Below the pieces are notes generated by a model. The model did not search any database. It was not told the origin of the DNA and saw nothing but the letters and a program-made list of their open reading frames with translations. Positions 5,547-9,790 of a DNA stretch of 9,790 nt are shown here, in pieces. The stretch spans positions 1 through 9,790 of the forward strand of contig JAHWHQ010000109.1 in the NCBI GenBank assembly GCA_019323195.1. Reading direction: 5' to 3'. Each line of letters begins with the position of its first letter. Position 1 is the stretch's first letter. Made by a program: the position numbers and the translations under genes. This DNA is from Candidatus Woesearchaeota archaeon. GTDB taxonomy: Archaea > Nanobdellota > Nanobdellia > Woesearchaeales > JACPBV01.

Positions 5547-6089
5547 TTATATTGATTTACTCATTTCAAATTTTGTTACTGCTTTTTGATATTCTTCCTT
5601 TGTGAATAATCCTCTTTCTAATCCTCTATTTATTGGATTTTCTCCCTTTTTGTAAACCACTTCAAAATATGCTGGTCCTGAAATCCCCTCTTTAATCTCT
5701 TCTAATGCCCTCAATGATTTTTTATTTTCAAATTTTGTTACTGCTTTTTGATATTCTTCCTTTGTGAATAATCCTCTTTCTAATCCTCTTTTAATATTAG
5801 CAATATCTGCCTCATCATGGCTTACTCCCGCTCGAACATATCCCAAAGCTTTTATAGATTTTTTATTCTCTTCATATGCAGGATGATTTTTTAATTTTCT
5901 AGAATGAGGTTCAAAACCATATTCTAATTCTAATTCTACTACCTTTTCAATTGCTTCTGGAGTTTCTTTATAAATATCTCCTTTGATTAATCTGGCATGT
6001 AAACTATCAATAAAACCTTTTCTTTTATGAGGTGGTATCTCTCCTGTTTCTATTCTTTTTTTCAAATCTGTTATTGATTCCAAAGACAT
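5547..6089 (-). CDS. AT-rich protein of SHOCT-like helical repeats
   Basis: This 180-residue soluble, charged protein is of unknown family. It has no signal peptide, membrane span or catalytic motif. Residues 101-121 and 155-175 are identical (begin RGLERGLFTKEEYQ), and weaker versions occur at about 11-29 (KRIETGEIPP) and 32-50 (ARLIKGDIYKE). The pattern Leu-x-x-Gly-x-(Ile/Phe)-(Thr)-Lys-Glu-Glu-Tyr resembles the SHOCT-type helical hairpin, by eye only. A second motif, ENKKS(I/L)(K/R)AL, follows each unit at 74 and 121, and the protein stops just as a third copy begins (EMSKSI), so the end may be truncated. The gene is far richer in A/T than hisC and hisD around it, a sign of later acquisition. 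It has its own TATA box at 6137-6144. Confidence 0.75.
   Translation of the reverse strand: MSLESITDLKKRIETGEIPPHKRKGFIDSLHARLIKGDIYKETPEAIEKVVELELEYGFEPHSRKLKNHPAYEENKKSIKALGYVRAGVSHDEADIANIKRGLERGLFTKEEYQKAVTKFENKKSLRALEEIKEGISGPAYFEVVYKKGENPINRGLERGLFTKEEYQKAVTKFEMSKSI
5564..5627. repeat. Exact 64-bp direct repeat, copy 1
   Basis: This segment is identical to 5726-5789, base for base, inside the repeat-protein gene. The copies are 162 bp apart, exactly 54 codons, so the duplication keeps the frame. Identity with no synonymous change implies a recent duplication or continued gene conversion. Confidence 0.95.
5726..5789. repeat. Exact 64-bp direct repeat, copy 2
   Basis: This is the second identical copy of the 64-bp segment at 5564-5627. 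The flanks diverge at once on both sides. Recombination between the copies would remove or add 54 codons in frame. Confidence 0.95.
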
Positions 6090-6136
6090 TTTATTTTCAC
6101 ATATTTATGAATTGATACAAGAGGGACTTTCTTGGA

Positions 6137-6144
6137 TATATAAA
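6137..6144 (-). promoter_or_regulatory. TATA box of the repeat-protein gene
   Basis: The minus strand reads GGAAGGTTTATATATCC, with TTTATATA about 50 bases before the ATG at 6089, predicting a leader of roughly 20 bases. AAGAGG and CCTCTT arms lie on either side of it, near 6120 and 6150, and could form an operator. The gap 6090-6275 otherwise holds only the terminator of the next gene. Confidence 0.5.
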
Positions 6145-6256
6145 CCTTCCTCTTTTGTAACTACTTTTTGAGAACTATCTCATTAATCCAAATACTATGG
6201 AAAACCTATATTAATATCTCCAATCTGTTAAAATCCCTAGTTATCAAATCTTCTTC

Positions 6257-6275
6257 AAAAAAGAAAATAAAAAAA
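6257..6275 (-). terminator. T-rich terminator after the two-span membrane protein gene
   Basis: Directly after the TGA at 6276-6278 the minus strand reads TTTTTTTATTTTCTTTTTT. Archaeal RNA polymerase commonly stops at such T-tracts without a hairpin. It separates this gene from the repeat-protein gene downstream. Confidence 0.55.
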
Positions 6276-6506
6276 TCACTTCTTCTGTCCCTTTCTGGCT
6301 GCAAGAGTCCCTAACACCACTCCTAATACAACAAAGCCCCATACGATGGTAGGCAGTACAGCAGCCATCAGTTCTTTTGCCAATATAAGAAACATGATAA
6401 TTATGACAAGCAGCATCCCTCCGATAGCTCCTGCAATCTTTACAAGGTCGCTTGGCTCGCAGCATCCGCCTTTCATCATTTCACCTTTTTTTATGGATTT
6501 TTTCAT
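6276..6506 (-). CDS. 76-residue protein with two membrane spans and a CC motif
   Basis: The basic N-terminus MKKSIKKGEMMKGGCCEPSD carries adjacent cysteines at 15-16. A first span follows at about residues 24-43 (AGAIGGMLLVIIIMFLILAK) and a second at about 47-68 (MAAVLPTIVWGFVVLGVVLG). The tail ARKGQKK is basic, so both ends should be cytoplasmic with a very short outer loop. A strong Shine-Dalgarno, GAGGTGA at 6511-6517, sits four bases before the ATG at 6506. A second GGTGA precedes the in-frame ATG-ATG at codons 10-11, so a shorter form is possible. The family is not recognised. Base composition resembles the host his genes rather than the AT-rich repeat gene. It is divergent from the toxin-antitoxin operon, sharing a 125-bp promoter region. 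Confidence 0.75.
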   Translation of the reverse strand: MKKSIKKGEMMKGGCCEPSDLVKIAGAIGGMLLVIIIMFLILAKELMAAVLPTIVWGFVVLGVVLGTLAARKGQKK

Positions 6507-6543
6507 CGTATCACCTCTTTTTAGGCAATTTAGATTAAAATAA

Positions 6544-6551
6544 GTATATAA
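6544..6551 (-). promoter_or_regulatory. TATA box of the two-span membrane protein gene
   Basis: The minus strand reads AAAACTTATATACTTA, with TTATATAC about 40 bases before the ATG at 6506. It predicts a leader of about 16 bases that contains the Shine-Dalgarno. It is back-to-back with the toxin-antitoxin promoter. Confidence 0.6.
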
Positions 6552-6571
6552 GTTTTTCTGAAATCAAAAAA

Positions 6572-6579
6572 TTTATATA
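6572..6579 (+). promoter_or_regulatory. TATA box of the toxin-antitoxin operon
   Basis: The + strand reads CAAAAAATTTATATAATAG with TTTATATA at these bases and an A-rich BRE just before. Transcription should begin near 6601, giving a leader of about 30 bases with the Shine-Dalgarno AAGGTGAT next to the antitoxin ATG. Confidence 0.6.
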
Positions 6580-6583
6580 ATAG

Positions 6584-6612
6584 TTATAGATTAATTATAG
6601 ATAAATCTATAA
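6584..6612. promoter_or_regulatory. Operator of the toxin-antitoxin operon, three TTATAGAT half-sites
   Basis: TTATAGAT occurs at 6584-6591 and 6595-6602, and its inverse ATCTATAA at 6605-6612. The last two form a perfect dyad around AA. The array lies just downstream of the TATA box and over the expected start point. That is where the ribbon-helix-helix antitoxin would be expected to bind and repress its own operon. Confidence 0.6.
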
Positions 6613-6631
6613 AAACAATAAGGTGATTAGC

Positions 6632-6883
6632 ATGGGTAAATTAACATCCATACAAATAGAAAAATCAACTTTGAATAAGCTAAAGGACTTTAGAGAATAT
6701 AGGAGAGAGACCTATGATGAATTAATAAATCGGTTGATGGAAATAATGACTGTTCTCTCAAGAAAGGAACCTGAACTTAAAGAAGAGGTGCTTCAAGAGA
6801 TAGAGGAAGCCAGAAAAGAAGTCAGAGAAGGAAAAGGAATATCTACAAAACAACTCATTAGGGAACTTGGGCTGAAAATATGA
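6632..6883 (+). CDS. Ribbon-helix-helix antitoxin (RelB-like)
   Basis: This 83-residue protein has an N-terminal ribbon-helix-helix segment, TSIQIEKSTLNKLKDF (about 5-20), then REYRRETYDELINRLMEI as the second helix. The C-terminal half is acidic and helical and should wrap and neutralise the toxin. The N-terminal fold binds DNA as a dimer, matching the half-sites in the promoter. I chose ATG at 6632; the in-frame GTG at 6623 is part of the Shine-Dalgarno AAGGTGAT. The stop overlaps the toxin start in an ATGA junction, the normal coupling for such pairs. It resembles the archaeal antitoxin type often found with RelE, but I cannot name the exact family. Confidence 0.85.
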   Translation: MGKLTSIQIEKSTLNKLKDFREYRRETYDELINRLMEIMTVLSRKEPELKEEVLQEIEEARKEVREGKGISTKQLIRELGLKI

Positions 6884-7152
6884 GTTACACAGTAACCTGG
6901 TCCATTAGATCTAAAAAGAGGCTTAATAAATTAGAGCAAAAAATAGCAATCTCAATAATTAAGAAGGTTGAAGAAATAAAGACTAACCCTCTGCATTTCT
7001 TAGATAAACTAACAAAGATTAAAGCCTTTAAATTAAGGGTTGGGGATTATAGGGTAATAATTGACCTAAATGAAAATGAGAAATCATTGGTAGTATTGAC
7101 ATTGGGCCACAGGAAAGATGTCTACAAAGAAATTGGAAAGTTGTTTTCCTAA
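6880..7152 (+). CDS. RelE/ParE-superfamily toxin
   Basis: This 90-residue protein has the usual archaeal RelE size and layout: an N-terminal strand (YTVTWSIRS), two helices ending in EEIKTNPLHF, and a four-strand sheet. The signature KLRVGDYRVIIDL (51-63) and LTLGHRKDVYKE (73-84) carries Arg53, Arg58, His77, Arg78 and Tyr82. Basic residues at such places are used by RelE toxins to cut mRNA at the ribosomal A site. The ParE type, which attacks gyrase, is less likely given the GHRKDVY end. It appears intact. Its TAA shares bases 7150-7151 with the TAG of hisD on the other strand, so the genes are tail to tail with no terminator between. Confidence 0.9.
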   Translation: MSYTVTWSIRSKKRLNKLEQKIAISIIKKVEEIKTNPLHFLDKLTKIKAFKLRVGDYRVIIDLNENEKSLVVLTLGHRKDVYKEIGKLFS

Positions 7153-8417
7153 ACCCTCTTCTCAACACTTTTCCTGTGCCCTTCCAGCCCTTCAAGAGAA
7201 GCAATAACCTTAACAGTATCCTTCAGGCTTTCCAGTCCCTCCTTGCTTAGCTCCTGTACCGTAGGCGTCTTGACAAAATCCATAGCGCTCAACCCGGCTC
7301 TGAACCTTGCAACACCTCCAGTTGGCAGGACATGGTTAGGCCCGGAGCAGTAATCACCTGCAGCCTCTGGACTATAGCTTCCGATAAACAAAGCACCAAA
7401 ATTATTCAGCTTGCCAATAACCTTCTCTTTATCCTTAACGATAATCTCCAGATGCTCAGGTGCAAAATCATTGACAAACCCTACAGCCTCATCCAGATTA
7501 TCAGCTAAAACAATAGCTCCATACTTCCTTAATGATTCAGCTGCAAAACTATCCTGTTTCAGCTCCTTAAGCTCCTTCTCAATCTCCTCAGTAACATCCT
7601 TAGCCAGTTTCTCATCTGTTGTGACCAACACAGCAGAAGCCAATACATCATGCTCAGCCTGTGCCAGCATATCAGCAGCGATAAAAGGCGCATTGCCCTC
7701 TTCAGCTAATATCAAGACCTCAGAAGGCCCTGCCAGGAAATCAATCCCCACATCGCCGTAAACGATCTTCTTTGCAGCTGTCACAAAAACATTCCCCGGC
7801 CCTACAATCTTATCCACCTTGCAGACGCTTTCAGTCCCGTAAGCCATGGCAGCGATCGCCTGCGCCCCTCCCATCCTATAAACCTTATCCGCACCTGCGA
7901 TATAACATGCAGCATACATCGTATTATTATCCTCCTTTGCAGGAGTGCACACCACAACCTCTTTAACCCCTGCAGCCTTGGCAGGTACAACAGTCATCAG
8001 GACAGTAGAGATCAGAGGAAAATTCCCTCCAGGAACATAACACCCTACAGAATCCAACGGCCTTACTAACTGCCCGACCTTAACACCATCTGAAACCTCT
8101 TTAGACCATTCTTTAGGGAGCTGTAGTTCAGCATACCTTTCGATGTTCTCTTTTGCCTTTTTTATAGCCTTTATTATTTTTTCATCAGCCTTCTCATAAG
8201 CCTTCCTTATCTCTTCCTTCCTGACAAGGATATTATTCTTAGTAGCCTTAAACCCGTCATACTGCTCAACATACCTGAACAGAGCCTTATCACCCAGTTT
8301 TTTTATATCTTCTATTATAGGAAGAACCCGCATCATAGCCAGCTCATAATTTTTTTTAGACCGTTCCTTAATTACTTTTATCCTGCCCTTATCCCTTATG
8401 CTTATTGTTTCTATCAT
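7149..8417 (-). CDS. hisD: HisD, histidinol dehydrogenase
   Basis: This zinc- and NAD-dependent enzyme oxidises histidinol to histidine through histidinal, the last two steps. Numbering here is from a GTG at 8420. The zinc ligands Gln254 and His257 are in MLAQAEHD, Asp356 in AAGDYCSGPNH and His415 near the end in EGHRKS. The catalytic Glu322-His323 pair is in FAPEHLEI. VGPGN (206-210) and DFLAGPSEVL (227-236) are also typical. The length of 422-423 residues is normal. ATG at 8417 gives a TGATG junction with the hisG stop and is the better start than the GTG one codon earlier. hisG and hisD form a two-gene unit. No downstream terminator is seen, so read-through would be antisense to the toxin-antitoxin genes. 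Confidence 0.97.
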   Translation of the reverse strand: MIETISIRDKGRIKVIKERSKKNYELAMMRVLPIIEDIKKLGDKALFRYVEQYDGFKATKNNILVRKEEIRKAYEKADEKIIKAIKKAKENIERYAELQLPKEWSKEVSDGVKVGQLVRPLDSVGCYVPGGNFPLISTVLMTVVPAKAAGVKEVVVCTPAKEDNNTMYAACYIAGADKVYRMGGAQAIAAMAYGTESVCKVDKIVGPGNVFVTAAKKIVYGDVGIDFLAGPSEVLILAEEGNAPFIAADMLAQAEHDVLASAVLVTTDEKLAKDVTEEIEKELKELKQDSFAAESLRKYGAIVLADNLDEAVGFVNDFAPEHLEIIVKDKEKVIGKLNNFGALFIGSYSPEAAGDYCSGPNHVLPTGGVARFRAGLSAMDFVKTPTVQELSKEGLESLKDTVKVIASLEGLEGHRKSVEKRV

Positions 8418-9298
8418 CACAGGATTACCTTATTAAGGGGATACTCGACAATGCCCTTTGCCCCTGCCCTTTTTAATTTAGGTATCAGGTCCCTTACGAT
8501 CTTCTCATCTGTTATTGTATTGACACTAAGCCAGTCCTTGTCAGACAGCTCAGCAATCGTAGGCTTCTGCAATGCAGGCAGTATCTCCAATACCTTCTCT
8601 ACATCACTTTTCTTTATGTCCATCATAAGGCCCACCTTTTCCTCTGCCTCGATAGCGCCTTTCAGCAATAAGGCAATTTCTTCTATCTTCTTCTTTTTAT
8701 CAGCATCGTTCCATGCCTCTTTGTTTGCGATAAGCACTGTATTCGACTCCATCACAGTATCGATTATGTTAAGGTTGTTAGCCCTTAATGAAGATCCAGT
8801 CTCTGTTATCTCGATGATAGCATCAGCCAGTTCCGGCGGCTTAACCTCTGTTGCCCCCCATGAGAACTCGATAACAGCATTTACCTTATTCTTCTTTAGA
8901 TAGCTCTTTGCCAGATTAACAGCCTCTGTCGCAATCTTCTTTCCCTCCAGATCCTTGACAGACCTTATCCCGCTGCTGGCAGGAGCAGCCAGGACCCACT
9001 TTACCTTTCCAAGCCCTCTTTTTGAATATATCAGGTCCTCTACCTTAACGACATCAGCCTTGTTCTCCAGCACCCAGTCAATCCCTGTAAGCCCGAAATC
9101 CAGCACACCATTTTCCACATACCTTGCCATCTCCTGCGCCCTTATCAGCATGCACTCTACCTCATCATCATCAATAGAAGGAAAATAGCTCCTCTCACTA
9201 ACGCTTATGTTAAACCCTGCTTTCCTGAACAGTTGTATAGTAGTCTCCTGCAGGCTCCCTTTAGGTATCCCCAGCTTGATCTTTTTATCATTCATCAT
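8417..9298 (-). CDS. hisG: HisG, ATP phosphoribosyltransferase, long form
   Basis: HisG joins ATP and PRPP to give phosphoribosyl-ATP, the committed and feedback-controlled first step. The protein of about 293 residues is the long form. It has a periplasmic-binding-like catalytic part, from KLGIPKGSLQETT near the start, through GLTGIDWV, to ITETGSSLRANN, the PRPP-binding loop. A C-terminal ACT-like regulatory domain begins near VGLMMDI and ends KGIVEYPLNKVIL, so it needs no HisZ. Histidine inhibition through the ACT-like domain is known for this form. The start is one of two ATG codons at 9298 and 9295: GGTGGTGA, one base from the ideal Shine-Dalgarno, sits five bases before the first. GTG codons at 9307 and 9304 fall in that site. 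Confidence 0.96.
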   Translation of the reverse strand: MMNDKKIKLGIPKGSLQETTIQLFRKAGFNISVSERSYFPSIDDDEVECMLIRAQEMARYVENGVLDFGLTGIDWVLENKADVVKVEDLIYSKRGLGKVKWVLAAPASSGIRSVKDLEGKKIATEAVNLAKSYLKKNKVNAVIEFSWGATEVKPPELADAIIEITETGSSLRANNLNIIDTVMESNTVLIANKEAWNDADKKKKIEEIALLLKGAIEAEEKVGLMMDIKKSDVEKVLEILPALQKPTIAELSDKDWLSVNTITDEKIVRDLIPKLKRAGAKGIVEYPLNKVIL

Positions 9299-9347
9299 TC
9301 TCACCACCCTTTACGTGTAAACTGATGTATGGGGAAAGCAGGCAGTA

Positions 9348-9355
9348 TATTTAAA
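9348..9355 (-). promoter_or_regulatory. TATA box of the hisG-hisD operon
   Basis: The minus strand reads GGTTAAATTTAAATATACTG with TTTAAATA at these bases. The centre is about 53 bases before the hisG ATG, predicting a start near 9326 and a leader of about 28 bases that includes the Shine-Dalgarno. The dyad at 9359-9376 abuts it on the upstream side. Confidence 0.65.
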
Positions 9356-9358
9356 TTT

Positions 9359-9376
9359 AACCGCAATATTGTGGTT
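9359..9376. promoter_or_regulatory. Palindrome abutting the hisG TATA box
   Basis: AACCGCAATATTGTGGTT is an inverted repeat with eight of nine pairs matched. It overlaps or touches the BRE position next to the TATA box, so a bound protein would either block or recruit the transcription factors. A related site lies before hisC. Confidence 0.5.
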
Positions 9377-9423
9377 ATTCTAATAAGAAAAGAATGGCAG
9401 ATTTCAATCTCAAAGGAAAATAA

Positions 9424-9431
9424 TATTTAAA
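9424..9431. promoter_or_regulatory. TATA-like site before the structured region, direction unclear
   Basis: The + strand reads GGAAAATAATATTTAAAGG. As a + strand promoter it has a purine-rich BRE-like flank and would start transcription near 9450, at the foot of the first stem. On the minus strand the same bases read TTTAAATA, the exact core used at hisG, which could feed hisG from further upstream. I cannot decide between them. Confidence 0.3.
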
Positions 9432-9443
9432 GGATTCTGGGTT

Positions 9444-9555
9444 AAATTAGACTGGCAGAAATCCCCTGCGTTAATTGGAAATCCTTTGGATTTCTAATTT
9501 GCTGAAAATGCTTGCATTTTCATCATACGCGAGGGGATGAATTCCAGTCTGATTT
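9444..9555 (+). ncRNA. Candidate structured RNA, three-way junction
   Basis: The sequence folds into a closed three-way junction. The outer stem pairs 9444-9455 with 9544-9555 (12 pairs). A second segment pairs ATCCCC (9461-9466) with GGGGAT (9533-9538) and GCGT (9468-9471) with ACGC (9527-9530). Two hairpins sit inside: 9473-9484 with 9488-9499 (12 pairs, three-base loop), and TGAAAATGC (9503-9511) with GCATTTTCA (9514-9522), capped by a CUUG-type loop. The only imperfect pairs in the 12-pair stems are U9448-G9551 and G9477-U9495. Both are wobbles on the + strand and would be A/C mismatches on the other, which favours a + strand RNA. It is not a tRNA. A palindromic mobile-element end is the main alternative. 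Confidence 0.4.
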
Positions 9556-9559
9556 CCTC

Positions 9560-9636
9560 AAAATTTACATCAAAATATCAGCCCCGAACAATCCCCACCC
9601 TTTAGGGTTGGGGTAGGGGCTGATGTAAATTTTTTT
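9560..9636 (+). repeat. Long C/G-rich hairpin ending in a T-tract
   Basis: The base stem AAAATTTACAT (9560-9570) pairs perfectly with 9623-9633. Next CAGCCCC (9579-9585) pairs with GGGGCTG (9616-9622). The tip CCCCACCC (9593-9600) pairs with GGGTTGGGG (9605-9613) across a TTTA loop, with one bulged T. Seven T residues follow at 9630-9636, as in a + strand terminator. The C-rich stem with a TTTA loop is also reminiscent of the right-end palindromes of archaeal IS200/IS605-type elements. No transposase is present. Confidence 0.6.
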
Positions 9637-9790
9637 GAAATTATTTATTCTCTTTTATGAGAATGCCCTTCGAAATGAATGATAAAAACTGATTTTTACG
9701 ACAATAAAATAGGTTTTTTATAGTCTATATGCTCCATTTTCCGTATTTTGTCGTCGGTAAGTTTATTTCTTATCCTTCATCTTAGTAGGC
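9637..9790. other. Non-coding tail with further inverted repeats
   Basis: No credible gene is seen in these bases. ATTCTC (9647-9652) pairs with GAGAAT (9659-9664). A larger imperfect dyad joins ACGACA plus AAAATA (9698-9711) with TATTTTGTCGT (9744-9754) around a T-rich loop. The last 28 bases could be the end of a minus-strand gene stopping at 9763, but this is too short to judge. Confidence 0.4.

Noticed and set aside
5564..5789. CRISPR-like repeat
   Set aside because: Only two copies, 64 bp long, within a coding frame and separated by protein-coding sequence.
6244..6465. Second minus-strand frame overlapping the two-span membrane protein
   Set aside because: Cys/Arg-rich shadow in another frame with no promoter or ribosome site of its own.
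9394..9423. Nine-codon + strand frame starting ATGGCAGAT
   Set aside because: Too short, with no Shine-Dalgarno; chance is the best explanation.
9444..9555. tRNA or tRNA-like gene
   Set aside because: No anticodon arm of seven-base loop, no TTC-type loop and a wrong arm layout.
9679..9692. ATGATAA followed by CTGA, like C and D boxes of a guide RNA
   Set aside because: Only three bases separate them, too few for a guide, and no second C/D pair is nearby.
9763..9790. C-terminus of a minus-strand gene ending in Met-Lys-Asp-Lys-Lys
   Set aside because: Nine codons at the window edge are too few to support a gene call.

Overview
The window is archaeal. Six features point that way: an LSm gene followed by the zinc-ribbon ribosomal protein eL37 gene (a classic archaeal pair), TTTAAATA- and TTTATATA-type TATA boxes roughly 30-50 bases before start codons, GGTGA-type Shine-Dalgarno sites, an archaeal-style RelBE pair, and both leadered and apparently leaderless promoters. 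The small, repeat-rich and membrane-anchored accessory proteins would fit a DPANN-like or otherwise uncultivated lineage. That placement is inference and I cannot name a taxon.

Layout. Bases 1-111 may hold the tail of an unidentified + strand gene. Bases 142-606 (+) are the lsm-eL37 transcription unit. Bases 624-1340 (-) encode a lipoprotein made of eight two-cysteine repeats, with its own promoter. Bases 1415-5378 (-) form one compact histidine-biosynthesis operon read right to left: hisC, a 56-aa one-span membrane protein, a HAD phosphatase, hisB, a second HAD phosphatase, a possible 37-aa protein, then hisA. Bases 5547-7152 are an accessory block: an AT-rich repeat protein with an exact 64-bp internal duplication (-), a 76-aa two-span membrane protein (-), and a divergent RHH antitoxin/RelE toxin operon (+). 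Bases 7149-9298 (-) are hisD and long-form hisG. hisG and hisD are read in the same direction as the hisC operon, so the accessory block splits one histidine locus in two.

Pathway. The genes cover HisG (step 1), HisA (step 4), HisB (step 6), HisC (step 7), a likely histidinol-phosphate phosphatase among the two HAD proteins (step 8), and HisD (steps 9-10). hisI, hisE, hisH and hisF are not in the window. A related 18-bp dyad lies upstream of both his units and may be a common operator.

The most unusual stretch is 9377-9790, which has no credible gene. It contains a three-way-junction structure (9444-9555) whose two imperfect pairs are both G-U wobbles when read on the + strand. A 13-bp-based, C/G-rich long hairpin ending in seven T residues follows directly (9560-9636), and then a third inverted repeat. 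This looks like an undescribed structured RNA or a miniature IS200/IS605-like element.
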